From Arion vulgaris (Eukaryota > Mollusca > Gastropoda > Stylommatophora > Arionidae): a stretch of 64,000 nt of DNA. Where the stretch lies: positions 20,278,867 to 20,342,866 of the forward strand of contig CM036754.1 in NCBI GenBank assembly GCA_020796225.1, read 5' to 3'. How positions within the stretch are numbered: the stretch's first letter is position 1; every line of letters starts with the position of its first letter. Positions 51,640-62,204 of the stretch are shown piece after piece. The notes under the pieces were generated by a model. That model searched no databases. It saw nothing but the letters and a program-made list of their open reading frames with translations, and was not told the DNA's origin. The position numbers and the translations under genes are program-made.

Positions 51640-52350
51640 AAACCAAGACCAGAATTGGATGCTGGAATGTAAGAACAATGTACGAAACCGGAAAACTATC
51701 ACAAATAACAGCAGAAATGAGAAGATATAATCTACATATCCTAGGGGTTAGCGAGAGCAAATGGACAGGAAATGGAAGAAGTACCACTGCAACAGGTGAA
51801 ACAGTCCTTTTTCTGGCGAGACGATGACCTACACCATGAAGGAGTAGCAGTAATCCTAAGAAAGGGCGTGGAAAAGTGTCTGTTAGAATGGAAACCTATC
51901 AGCAGCCGCTTGATTAAGATCAGACTAAAGGGAAGCATACAAACATCACAATCCTACAATGCTATGCGCCAACTAATGATAGCGAAGATACAAAGAAAGA
52001 CTAGTACTACGAAAACCTACAAGCAGAATTAGACAAGTCACCATCCCATGATGTTATCATTGTTATGGGAGATCTAAATGCGAAGGTCGGACAAGACAAC
52101 ACGCATAGTTATAGAACTATGGGAAAATGGATGTGGTATGATGAACGAAAATGGGGAACGTTTAGTAAACTTCTGCAGCATGAACAATCTCGTTATAGGA
52201 GGAACCCTATTTCAACATTTAGATATCCACAAATTAACATGGTATTCCCTAATGGCAGAGATAAAAACCAAATAGACCATATAATGATCAATGGACCCTG
52301 GAGACGCTCGCTGCTAGATGTTGTAGTCAAGAGGTGCAGATGTTGGTAGT
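51640..52350 (+). pseudogene. LINE-R endonuclease domain (frameshifted)
   Basis: Blocks in several frames: TRIGCWNVRTMYETGKLSQI, then L-H-I-L-G-V-S-E-S-K-W-T, HHEGVAVILRKGV, VIIVMGDLNAKVGQDN and MNENGERLVNFCSMNNLVIG. N-Q-I-D-H-I-M-I and S-D-H-H-L follow. W-N-V-R-T, G-D-x-N-A, I-D-H and S-D-H-H-L are the catalytic boxes of APE-like LINE endonucleases, which nick the target. Automated annotation often calls such proteins craniofacial development protein 2-like. Confidence 0.9.
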
Positions 52351-52469
52351 GACCACCACCTAGTCACAGCTTATGTCAAACTTAAACTAAGAAAAACAGG
52401 ACAACAGAAAAACTTCCAAAGAGGTTCGATGTGGATAGACTAAAGACACGGAAGTAAGGGATAAGTTTA

Positions 52470-54539
52470 TAATGCAGATAAAGAACAGATTCCAAGCCCT
52501 AGAAAGTAATGAAACTACGGATGAAACTGACAACATAGATAGAACATGGGACAACATAGCATCTATATATAGCAAGAGCAGTGAAACATGTCTAGGGTAC
52601 CGCACAAAGAAAAGAAAAGAATGGATAACACCAACAACATGGAAAATAATAGACAGCCGAAGAATATTAAAAAGAAATTGTTAGACGCAAAGTCCGAAAG
52701 ACTGAAAGCAAGATACCAAGAACAGTACAAAAGCGCAAGTAAAGAAATCAAACGGGCTGTGAGAGCCGACAAAAGAATGTATGTTGAAGACCTGGCAGTA
52801 CAGGCAGAAGAAGCAGCAAAAGTGTGATCAGGGAACAGTGTACAAAATTACAAAGCTAATAAGCTGGAAACATTACAGAAGATCAAATACTCTCATAAAG
52901 GATAAGAATGGAATACTATTGACAACGGAAAAGGAACAAGAAATACGATGGACAGAGCATTTTAAAGAATTGCTAAACAGACCACCTCCAACGGTAGTAG
53001 CAGACATACCAGAACCAACAGAGGAGTTAGAAATTGGCATTGAAACACCCAGCCAGGATGAGATCATTACAGCAATTAAATCTCTTAAGAATAACAAGGC
53101 ACCAGGAATGATAACTTAAACGCAGAACTATTCAAAATAGACCCAGAACTTGCAGCTAATATATTGCAACCCTTGTTTACTACTATATGGAATGCCCAAA
53201 TAATACCTGATGCATGGAACAGAGGAGTCATCATCAAGATACCCAAAAGGGCTCCCTTGCCGATTGTAATAATTGGCGTGGAATAACACTGCTTTCTGTC
53301 CCAAGTAAAATCTTAAGCAAAATCATCGTACAACGTATTACTGACGCTGTGGATAAGAAACTGAGAAAGGAACAAGCAGGATTTCGCAGAGGACGGAGCT
53401 GTATAGGCCAAATATTTGCTCTTAGAAATATCATAGAACAATGCACAGAATGGCAAAGCAAACTCTATATCAACTTTGTAGATTTTGAAAAGGCTTTTGA
53501 TAGCATACACCGAGAAAGTCTATGGCGTATCTTAAGATGGTATGGAATCCCACTGTGTTTTATAAATATTATAAAAGCTGCTACAGCAAGTTTGCATGCA
53601 GTGTTGAAACTTCAGAACTAAAGTTTGAAGTAAAAACAGGCGTGCGACAAGGATGTGTTATGTCAGCCTATTATTCAACACTGTCATAGATTGGGTGATG
53701 CGTAAAACAACGGAAGATAAGGCAAGAGGTATTAGATGGACGCTCACATCCACTCTGGAAGACCTAGATTTTGCAGATGACATCGCACTCTATCTCATAC
53801 ACATAGAGATATCCAGGAAAAGACCTGCCGCCTTAACCAATATAGTGAGATGGTTGGGCTGAAAATAAATCAGAAGAAAACTGAAGTAATGACTCTGAAC
53901 ATAGCAACCCCAGCACCAGTCAAACTAGAAGGTAAAACCCTCCGAGATACAACCGCTTTCACATACCTTGGAAGTGTTATTAGCAATGAAGGAGGCGCTG
54001 GATCTGACATTAAAAACAGACTGAGTAAAGCACGCAGTGCATTCATGACCCTTCAGACCGCCTTGAAATCTGCCCAATACAGCATCAGAACCAAGACTAG
54101 TATCTATAACAGCTGTGTGCTGTCAACTTTGCTGTACGGATCGGAATGCTGGAGAATGACAGAACAGGATATGTCCAGACTCTCCGCCTTTCCTACAACT
54201 TGTCTGCGAAAAATCTTACGCGTGTACTGGCCGACTACTATCTCGAATCCAGAATTGCTTGCACGATGCCAACAAGAGAATATGGGCACTATCATCCGAA
54301 GACGACGCTGGAGATGGATTGGACATGTGATGCGCATGGAGACTGGCTCCGACACGAAAACTGCACTGAGATGGACTCCAGAGGGTAGGCGAAAGCGTGG
54401 AAGAACCAAGACAACCTGGAGGAGAACGATAGAGCAAGAGCTGAAGGAAAAGAATCATAGCTGGAACACAATACAGAGGAAGGCCATGGACAGGGAAGAA
54501 TGGTGTACGTTTGTTGCTGCCCTAAACGCCAGGGCGTAA
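52470..54539 (+). pseudogene. LINE-R reverse transcriptase and C-terminal tail (frameshifted)
   Basis: Linker frames 52472-53119 hold I-T-A-I-K-S-L-K-N-N-K-A-P-G. Next come NWRGITLLSVPSKILSKII, EQAGFRRGRSCIGQIFALR and YINFVDFEKAFDSIHRESLW (first catalytic Asp). V-K-T-G-V-R-Q-G-C and [12 protein letters not shown] (F-A-D-D) follow. The uninterrupted 229-codon frame 53850-54539 carries [50 protein letters not shown] and TTWRRTIEQELKEKNHSW. Frame breaks are single-base indels, for example a missing C at about 53790 that copy 2 retains. Confidence 0.92.
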
Positions 54540-54605
54540 CAGGCTAAAGAGAGAGAGATTTGCCTCACAGCTTCAGGGTCAGAAGAGATTTCTAGAACAG
54601 GCTTT

Positions 54606-55800
54606 TATGTGCGTTTCATAAGCAGTGTCTTTCGTCACCTCTGTTCTCTCCGAGGTCCACTTCCAGCGTGGCCAGCCTTTTGTTTTGTATCCACTGTATC
54701 AGAGTAACATTGCTCTTTGGTAATCTGCTTATGTGGCCAAACCATTTAATTTGTTCTCTCTTAATGAAGTTTAGTACTGATGCTGTACCCACTCTTCCCC
54801 TGATGTCTTCATTTTTAAACTGGTCTCCTCTTGTTTGCTCCCAGCACTCTTGCGTAGACACTTCATCTCTGTCGTGACTAGTTTTCTTCTGTCATTTAAT
54901 GTCAGTGTCAGGTTTGGCACCGATAGCACCATGTAGGAGAAAAGATTGTGTTGAATAATGCTCTTTCTGTGTTCATGGTGACATGTTTGCATTTTAAGAT
55001 ATGTACCATTTGTCCTAGTGTTTGATTTGCTTTGTTGCATCTATGTTGGACCTCGTTAGCCATTTTTCCGTTTGATGAAAAAATTCTCCCCAGGTATGCA
55101 AAGTCCCTAACTTGTTTTAATGGGCGTTTGGCAATGGAGACGGTGTTTTCCTCTCGGTGTAATGACAACCAGCGAATGTCATTACTTCAGTTTTGTCGAT
55201 GTTTATTCTCATATTGTATTCATTGTATGCTAACTGGAGTCTGTCAATGTGTTGCTGTAGCTCTTCCTCTGTTGTTGATATGATTGCTTGGTTGTCTGCA
55301 AAAATAAATTCGTTTGAGTTTCCCAAGGTTGTTTCCTTTGCTGGTGTTAGCAATTTTACAGATTTGATCGATATATATGATGAACAGCAGCCGTAACAGT
55401 ACGCATCCTTGTCTTACTCCTGACCCTACATGGAACTTTTCCAAGTCCTGTGTTTGTTCGAACTGTACATTGGCTGTTTATATAGATCCTCTTGCATAGA
55501 TTAATTAGGTGGTCATTAACCCCAGTTTGACAATACTTTCCACAACTTGTTTCTGTCTACGCTGTCGAACGCTTTTTCCTGGCCTACAAACGCAACATGC
55601 AGGTGTTTCTCAGATTCGACAGTACTTTCCACTAACTGCCTGAGAGTGAATATTGCGTTCGTACAGCTTCTATTCTTCCAGAATACCATTTGTGAGTTGC
55701 TGAGCTGTGGCTTGATATGGCGCAGTCTTTTTTAAAGTACTTTACTGAATATTTTTCCTGTGTGGCCAAGTAGCGTTGTTCCTCTGTATTTCGTACAATG
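54606..55800 (-). mobile_element. LINE with RT and C terminus, 5'-truncated, degraded
   Basis: The minus strand in order: Q-M-V-F-W-K-N-R-S-C-T-N-A-I, HVAFVGQEKAFDSVDRNKLW and FHVGSGVRQGCVL. Then LLFIIYIDQICK, I-F-A-D-N-Q-A-I-I (the F-A-D-D box with the second Asp changed to Asn), RINIDKTEVMTFAG, FAYLGRIFSSNGKMANEV and FIKREQIKWFGHISRLPKS. Many frameshifts are present. LINE-R sits only 50 bp from its 3' end. Confidence 0.88.
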
Positions 55801-55828
55801 TGTTAATAATGTGGTTTTTAAAAAAAAA

Positions 55829-56430
55829 GTCCAGATATTATTGCTGCATCAGTGTTGTCAAGTTTAGCCCATACAGATCAAGATATCATTGCTGCATCAG
55901 TGTTGACAAGTTTAGCTCATACAGATCAAGATATCATTGCTGCATCAGTGTTGTCAAGTTTAGCTCATACAGATCAAGATATCATTGCTGCATCAGTGTT
56001 GTCAAGTTTAGCTCATACAAAACAACATATCATTGCTGCATCAGTGTTGTCAAGTTTAACTCATACAGATCAAGATATCATTGCTGCATCAGTGTTGTCA
56101 AGTTTAGCTCATACAGATCAAGATATCATTGCTGCATTAGTGTTGTCAAGTTTAGCTCATACAGAACAACGCATCAGTGTTGTCAAGTTTAGCTCATACA
56201 GATCAAGATATCATTGCTGCATCATTGTTGTCAAGTTTAGCTTATACAGAACAAGATATCATTGCTGCATTAGTGTTTCAAGTTTAGCCCATACAGAACA
56301 AGATATCATTGCTGCATTAGTGTTTCAAGTTTAGCTCATACAGAACAAGATATCATTGCTGCATCAGTGTTGTCAAGTTTAGCTCATACAGATCAAGATA
56401 TCATTGCTGCATCAGTGTTGTCAAGTATAT
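55829..56430. repeat. 48-bp minisatellite, about twelve copies
   Basis: The unit holds GATATCATTGCTGCATCAGT and GTTGTCAAGTTTAGCTCATA. Some units are shortened to about 45 bp or less (near 56160-56190 and 56270-56330). The 16-codon period leaves two long overlapping plus frames (55776-56192 and 55852-56334), with peptide repeat SSLAHTDQDIIAASVL in one of them. Confidence 0.95.
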
Positions 56431-56439
56431 TAACAAACA

Positions 56440-56715
56440 AGGAACAATCTTCCTTGGTGTCATTCCTGCTGCTAAGGTCTTCTTTCATCATCTCCTTCAA
56501 TGATCCAGCAGTGATTGAACTCTTGTCCCTTAGCTCAGCCCTGTTACAGAACTAGGGTGTCTGGATTTTCTACCCATTCCAACTAGGAACAATAATTATG
56601 GACTGTTCGAGCACTTGGGGAGAAGAGGGATGTCTATACTGCTCAATAGTAACCAAGGTATGGTTCACTGTGGCCATTCCCTTTCACCAGATCACCTGCT
56701 GATCATGATATACTT
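56440..56715. other. Unassigned stretch
   Basis: No frame or repeat of note. Confidence 0.3.
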
Positions 56716-56719
56716 CTTG

Positions 56720-57130
56720 TGAAGCACATGACTTAAACAGTTTTTCATCACTTTTCTCGGTCTCTGTCTGTTTTCTGTATGGCTTTCTTGGATAGTCCAA
56801 CACCCCTCAGTTTCTCAAGAAGACTCTGTCTCCATGTCTATTTAGGACATTCCCTTTATCCTTGCGTGTTCTGACAAGTGCTTGTTTAGTGATTCTTGAC
56901 TGTGTCTTCTGTAGGGTATGTCAGACACATCGCCATGTTCTCCTCTTAACCTGGGTCATCATGGGATCCTGTTGTTATCCAGAGGTCTGTATTTGCAACT
57001 CTCATACCATTTAAGTCTGAGAGTACTCCGAAGACATCCATTTAACAAAGTTCTGAATCGTATTTGTATTTAACTTGGTGACTTGCCATGTTTCCGAGCT
57101 ATACAGCAACACAAATTTCACATTTGAACT
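56720..57130 (-). mobile_element. LINE 3' coding end, single-copy form of 112-650
   Basis: The minus strand encodes P-M-M-T-Q-V-K-R-R-T-W and Q-S-R-I-T-K-Q-A-L-V-R. The nucleotide stretch GATAGTCCAACACCCCTCAG aligns with the repeated unit at 124-550 but occurs once. Confidence 0.7.
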
Positions 57131-57244
57131 GAATATTGTGAGCTTTGTCTGATCGCGATATAGACGATAAGAATCTCAGCACATGCGCCTACACGTCTCT
57201 CCTGTCCAATAATGAGTCAAAGATGATTTATCGTACAAAACGGA

Positions 57245-57500
57245 CGCCCGTGTGGTTACCGGGGCCCAAAATCGGGGTAAAGAAAAATAGAACCACCAAT
57301 ATCTATCACATGCCGTATACGGCGAAAATGGAGGTTTGGCGTGGGATTGGCTACCCCATCTAGTAAAAATACTTAACTATAAAACCGCAACCAAGTGCAC
57401 AAGAGTTTGCAAGACCTTGGTTGGGGACCTATGCCTACTTTGGGGACCTATGGTTGGGGACCTATGCCTACTTTGGAGCGAAGGGTAGAAGAAGAAGATT
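57245..57500 (+). mobile_element. SINE related to SINE-A, diverged
   Basis: Head CGCCCGTGTGGTTACCGGGG, AAATAGAACCACC and a decayed core CACATGCCGTATACGGCG, then a different middle. It includes a 25-bp unit (TTGGGGACCTATGCCTACTT) repeated two to three times and ends GGTAGAAGAAGAAG. Confidence 0.7.
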
Positions 57501-57579
57501 GTGAGTTTTGTCTTACTAGACATGGCATTAGATTTTATAACAAGAATATCCCCACTAAAGGGGGTCTAATGACGACGGA

Positions 57580-57855
57580 TTGACTTCATTGCACCGGGTT
57601 TTTTCCCCATATGGCTTGATCTCCCTTTCTCCTCATATGGCTTGATCTCCCTTTCTCCTCATATGGCTTGGTCTCCCTTTCTCCTCATAAACAGCACGTC
57701 ACCTGCCTAGAGTATTGCATAAAGCATGATATCCGAAACTTAGGCATTTCCGGGAAAAAATCACCCGTGAACAGATCCGCGCGGCCCGGATTAAAACCCG
57801 CGACCTTCGAAACTCAAGGCTACAGCTTATCGACTTAGCCACGAAGCCCCAAAAT
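57580..57855 (-). mobile_element. SINE-D copy with internal 26-bp triplication
   Basis: The reversed tRNA-like head is at the right (CGACCTTCGAAACTCAAGGC ... GGCTTCGTGG on minus). The segment CATATGGCTTGATCTCCCTT plus TCTCCT is present three times at about 57610-57688. Confidence 0.75.
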
Positions 57856-57859
57856 CCCT

Positions 57860-58780
57860 ACTACATAGTGCCACATTTGAGTTATACTGTAACATGTTGT
57901 CCTCGGATCAGTTTTATCATAAAAGAGATCGACCTATCAGCACTAACTCATGTCAATCTGCATTCATCAGTTAACCCAAACTGGCTTGATTGAAGACCAT
58001 ATTTAGTTTTCTCCCTTGCATAGTCACATTATTTTAATAGTGTTAGTCTTCCCCTGTTCACTCGATTGACTCTCTCGTGTCCTGTTTTTGTAATCAAGTT
58101 CAAACGTGAGTGTACAACTGCTATCACTGGCTCTATGGAACTTACATGCTCCCGTTTCGTTAACCGTATTCTCAAGCTCGTCATATTTTAAAGTTAACAA
58201 AGTGCTCCCAAACACACACACCACCTCCCTCCCCTCCCACATTTTCAAGTTGGTTAGGTTTTACCTTCACTCTGCACGTGCGGCTACCAAAAACATAGTA
58301 TCGTCTGCATGTATGTCACATCACGATATCTTGTGTAACTGCTAGTACTTGTGATATACAAATGTGCATGAGATTCTATAGTTATCTCCAGCAACAGTCG
58401 TCAGAATATATCAAGCTTGTTCTGGTAGTATGTTTAGGCAGGGGTTTTTTCAATTCAGAATTGTTGGATGAAGCTAAGGAAAAACTTCACATGGTTTCAA
58501 TTATTTTACATAACGGTTAAATAACCAATTATTCATTGGTGATGACGATTAGTCTCAATATTTTACTTGTGTACTAATTGTGAGTAAATATTTTGTTTCA
58601 ATATAAATTAGGTAATCTACATTTAACAAAGTGCTATATCAAAATCGATTGAGTAGTCTACATTTAACAAAGTGCTATATCAAAATCGATTTGAGTTGTT
58701 AGGAATTTGTCATCTGACTGTATATGTGATGTCTGGGCATAGGAAGTCAGAATTTCTTCGCTCTTTTTTGCATTTTTATG
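57860..58780. other. Unassigned 0.9-kb stretch
   Basis: A 44-bp direct duplication (CTACATTTAACAAAGTGCTA then TATCAAAATCGATT) sits at about 58615-58692. Frames of 60-79 codons are not recognisable. Confidence 0.35.
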
Positions 58781-58783
58781 TGC

Positions 58784-58865
58784 TTGATAAGACTGTTCGG
58801 TCGAAACGTCGCTGTGTCTTGTTTTCGTACTTTGTTGTTACGCGTTTCGCCGTCATTTCAGGTGG
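58784..58865 (+). mobile_element. Penelope 3'-end fragment with hammerhead-like core
   Basis: TTGATAA, a GAC/GTC stem, GAAACG, then CGTA at the cleavage position, followed by TTTGTTGTTACGCGTTTCGC as in other Penelope 3' ends. The core bases agree with the 10.1-kb copy while the stem bases differ. Confidence 0.7.
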
Positions 58866-58934
58866 AAAGTTTGATGTCGCTAGTTCCGATAGTTTAGAAT
58901 ACTCGTTACTCTTGCAAAATTAGCACATCTAAAG

Positions 58935-59335
58935 GGTCCACAGACGTAGGATTGACTTCATTGCACTGGGTTTCCCAATATGTCTTCATCCCTGTCGGTA
59001 GATATGACATGCCACCCGCCGAGAGTATTACACAAAACATGAACTCCGTAGTTTAGGCAACAATCCTAGGGATCTCATATGTCTTCATCCCTGTCGGCAG
59101 AGATGGCATGCCATCCGCTGAGAGTATTACACAAAACATGAACTCCGTAGTTTAGGCAACAATCCTAGGGATCTCATATGTCTTCATCCCTGTCGGTAGA
59201 TATGGCATGCCATCCGCTAGAGTATTACACAAACATGAACTCCGTAGTTTAGGCAACAATCCTAGGGATCTCATGAAAAAATGACACATATTTCTTGGTC
59301 CGGATTAAGCCACAACCTTCAGTACGACAGGCAAA
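58935..59335 (-). mobile_element. SINE-D copy with body triplicated (99-bp period)
   Basis: The block from TATGTCTTCATCCCTGTCGG to CAACAATCCTAGGGATCTCA recurs at about 58979, 59079 and 59177. It ends with a decayed tRNA-like head (CCGGATTAAGCCACAACCTT). Confidence 0.85.
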
Positions 59336-59346
59336 CGATTGCACAT

Positions 59347-59596
59347 ATCTTCTTCTTCTTCCAACGCTCCATATCGACCACTTGTTAACCACTCTGGTGT
59401 GATTTGTATGTGATCTGAGCCTAAGAGCAACTGTGCGTTGTGCCAGTTATGCACCTACACGTAGGACAGTACATCCTACTTCTGCAACGCTTTTTATTTA
59501 CTAGGGTAGGTTCCCTAGACCTCTGCCTCAGTCGCCTCACGCCTTGTAGGTCGCAGTGTTAATATTCTTGACTCCCCTTGCGAGCCTCGGCAACAC
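59347..59596 (-). mobile_element. SINE-B copy with perfect 12-bp TSD
   Basis: Flanked by ACGATTGCACAT at 59335-59346 and 59597-59608. It inserted at the right edge of the SINE-D copy. Confidence 0.93.
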
Positions 59597-59609
59597 ACGA
59601 TTGCACATC

Positions 59610-59913
59610 TCAGTTCGTGAATTTCTTTTATAATGAAAAAGGATTTAAAAAAAAAAAAATTCACCGCTATTGCATTCCACATATTTTCAGTGTAAAAATT
59701 CCATACGTAAATCTCATTTGAAGCTGTGTAGTAAATCTAGTACTATATATAGGTTAACATTTACATGTAACCAATAAAAAAGCTGAATTATCTCGCGTGT
59801 GAAGTTGCCTGGCACAGTTTCATTTGCTACAGACTGATTTGATCCGAAAATAACACCTGCTCTTATTTATAATTAATATGTGATTAAATGTAGGTTTTAT
59901 CTGATGCGTGATG

Positions 59914-59955
<42 letters not shown>

Positions 59956-60140
59956 GATCTATCTTCTGCTTCGAACGCTCCGTATCGACTATTTTTTAAC
60001 TACTCTTTGTTATGTTATGCGATCGACGTCATGGCACATTGGGCATTCCCATTCGTGCTCTGTCCTCCGTTGCAGCAGCCATCCCAAAGTCTATTTGCTC
60101 ACAGTACCCATGAGAAGTTGATTACTCTTTGTGATTTGTA
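59610..60140. other. Unassigned stretch with CT microsatellite
   Basis: A CT run of about 32 bp lies at 59919-59951, followed by a SINE-B tail scrap (GAACGCTCCGTATCGACTAT) near 59975. The rest is AT-rich and unrecognised. Confidence 0.5.
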
Positions 60141-60144
60141 TATC

Positions 60145-60396
60145 GCCCGTGTGATACCGGGGCCTGCAATGGAAGCGAAGAATAGTACCACTGCCACCTA
60201 CAAAGCTTGTCGTAAGAGGCGACTGATGTAGGGCATAGGGAAACTACCCTAGGGGAAAAAAAAGTATCGCAGAAATCGGATGTGCTGGTCTACTTGTAGG
60301 CGCATAACTGACACAGCGTACAATTGCATTTAGGCTCAGATCACATATAAATCACACAGAGTGGTTAACAATTGTTCGATATGAAGCGTTCGAAGA
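60145..60396 (+). mobile_element. SINE-B copy, left arm of a foldback pair
   Basis: Head CGCCCGTGTGATACCGGGGC, core AAGCTTGTCGTAAGAGGCG, tail GATATGAAGCGTTCGAAGAA. Confidence 0.9.
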
Positions 60397-60575
60397 ATTT
60401 GTATGTGATCCGAGCCTAAGAGCGATTGTACATTGTGCCAGTTATGCGCCTACAAGTAGGTCAGCACATCCGATTTCTGCTACGCTTTTATTTACCAGGG
60501 TAGCTTCCTAGACGTCTACCTCAGTCGCCTCTTACGACATGCTTTGTAGGCGGTATAGTTACTATTCTTTGCCTG
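60397..60575 (-). mobile_element. SINE-B copy, right arm of a foldback pair
   Basis: Begins at TTTGTATGTGATCCGAGCCT immediately after the left arm, in opposite orientation, and runs to the core CTCTTACGACATGCTTTGTA. The 3' tail is missing at the junction. Confidence 0.88.
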
Positions 60576-60599
60576 ATCTAGAAACTGTTCACACGTCAG

Positions 60600-60865
60600 T
60601 CAGTAGTTAGAAGAAAATCTTTGTACAAATAGAGACTGAACAGTTTTATTTGTTTTAGTCTGTGCTTAGTCCTACCTTCTTTTCGTTGGCTTGAAATATA
60701 TTGTTTATATCTGCAATTTTATCTTTTGTTTAAACGTTACTGTCTTTTGTATTTCACACAGTGGTCTGTGTAATTTATTACCAGTGTTGTTTCAGTGTGT
60801 TTGCCCTCAGTATATAAAAATCAGTGCAGTCATGAAGAATATTTTCGGCACTTAATACTCTGTCT
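60600..60865. other. Unassigned stretch
   Basis: T-rich, with no recognisable frame or repeat. Confidence 0.3.
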
Positions 60866-60869
60866 ATGG

Positions 60870-60945
60870 TCGTCAATAGCGAAGTTGGTAACACCCTGCG
60901 CTAGTGACAACCTGGAAATTCCGGGGTTCGAGTCCAGCTTAGGCC
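60870..60945 (+). mobile_element. tRNA-like sequence, probable SINE head
   Basis: A-box-like AATAGCGAAGTTGGTAACAC and a perfect B box GGGTTCGAGTCC at tRNA spacing. No convincing cloverleaf acceptor stem can be formed. The sequence continues into a T-rich body with a block shared with about 10470-10540, so a tRNA-derived SINE is more likely than a tRNA gene. Confidence 0.5.
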
Positions 60946-61238
60946 ATTACTTCTCTGTGTGTACCATTGTCTTATTTGTAGCATCATCCAGTTTTCTTTG
61001 ATTTTGAGTTCTTTCTCGATAGATCTATTTGTTCTCTTCTCTGTCCATAGTATACGGAGAATGCTTCTGTAACACTTATATTAAAAAACACATGTATGTT
61101 TTTCTACTACCTTGTTAAAGGTGCAAAATGGCCATTGGGAATATGCATGCTCTTAGTATTCTGAACTTTGTTTTCCTATCAGTTCGATATTTACTTTTTT
61201 AGGTGTTTAATTTCTTGTAAAGCCATGTTTGTTCTTTT

Positions 61239-61495
61239 TTTTCCTTCTTTCTTCTTCTTTGTATTCGTTCTTTACGACCAATTTTAATCACTCTTTGTGA
61301 TATGTTTGATCTTTGCCAAGAACGTGTATACGTTGCACATTGGTTTGGTAGGCCCCTAAACGCATAAGACCCGTTTAGGACACATGCATCCGATTTCAGC
61401 GAAACCTCCTTAGTCGCCTCTTACGACATGCGTGGCAGGTAACAGTGGCTCTATTCTTTACACCCCAAATTTGGGCCCCGGTAACCACTCGGGCG
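61239..61495 (-). mobile_element. SINE-A copy with perfect 12-bp TSD
   Basis: Flanked by GTTTGTTCTTTT at 61227-61238 and 61496-61507. Complete and close to the other young copies. Confidence 0.95.
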
Positions 61496-61509
61496 GTTTG
61501 TTCTTTTCT

Positions 61510-61885
61510 TCTTCTTCGATCGTTCTAGGCCTGTTTTAACCATTCTCATTGTGATATATAAACAGCCAAACATCAGAACGTAATGTTCTTTTAATTTCCT
61601 TCATCCGTTTCCATCTCGTATAAGCAGTGAACCGAGATGTTCAAAACTGTTCACATTTTTCAATTTTCTCTCCGTTGATAAAAATATCCTTACTGCCCAA
61701 TTAAATTGTAATTTCTTTTTCTCTAAGTGTGGTAAAATGACATCTCGATGTTTACCTGTGTGATTGTAGCACTTATTGATTGATTGATTGATTTAGTAAG
61801 TGACATCTACACATCGAAGGTTGGCTGCAGTGGATTCCAACACTTCCTGACCGTTGTCGTGGTGTTTTAGTGTCAAACTGTTCTT
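61510..61885. other. Unassigned stretch
   Basis: No frame over 60 codons. TGATTGATTGATTGATTTAG near 61775 is a short tetranucleotide run. Nothing else. Confidence 0.3.
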
Positions 61886-61889
61886 TGTC

Positions 61890-62045
61890 CATCTAATGCA
61901 GCGATGCTCAACGTGTTAACAAAATTAATAGATTGGGGGACGTCAGACTAGTGACCGTGGAGGCGAGGGAGAAGTGTGACTATTATATAATTATATAAAT
62001 ATATGACTAATAATAATAGTAATAATAATAAAATAATATATGTAT
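61890..62045. repeat. Interspersed repeat-J, diverged
   Basis: GCAGCGATGCTCAACGTGTT, GGGGGACGTCAGACTAGTGA and GGAGGCGAGGGAGAAGTG, then an AT/AATAAT run. Weakly aligned with 5960-6090. Confidence 0.4.
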
Positions 62046-62204
62046 TATATGAAAAACGTAATCCTGACTAAAACGTTTAATTTTATTTAAATTGTGCTTA
62101 CGAAAAAACATACTGTTATCCAGAAACACTGTCTTACCCTTGCAATTCTGATTAGCGTTAAAGTCGACGTAGGAAAATCCCAATCCTAATAGCCGTTCCA
62201 TCGC

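Larger units (their letters stand above)
51304..54556 (+). mobile_element. LINE-R full-length copy, 3253 bp, 12-bp TSD
   Basis: Bounded by GATTTGCCTCAC at 51292-51303 and 54557-54568. The order is a 5' UTR of about 330 bp (CCATTACCTTGTAGTGGTGG ... GACGGCGGGAACTTATG), an apurinic-like endonuclease, an RT, a C-terminal tail and a short 3' end in GA repeats. The length, single polyprotein and very short 3' UTR fit RTE-type LINEs; clade assignment is inference. The polyprotein is split by at least seven small indels, so it is not functional as read. Younger or older relatives are at 32700-33545, 35050-35470 and 16905-17270. Confidence 0.95.

Noticed and set aside
51640..54539. Craniofacial development protein 2 host gene
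   Set aside because: That name is a common automatic label for this LINE endonuclease; target-site duplications and the RT prove a retrotransposon.
55829..56430. CRISPR-like array
   Set aside because: Units are contiguous with no unique spacers, in a eukaryotic context; it is a minisatellite.
60870..60945. Functional tRNA gene
   Set aside because: A and B boxes are good but no acceptor stem pairs convincingly and no terminator-like T run directly follows at the expected place.
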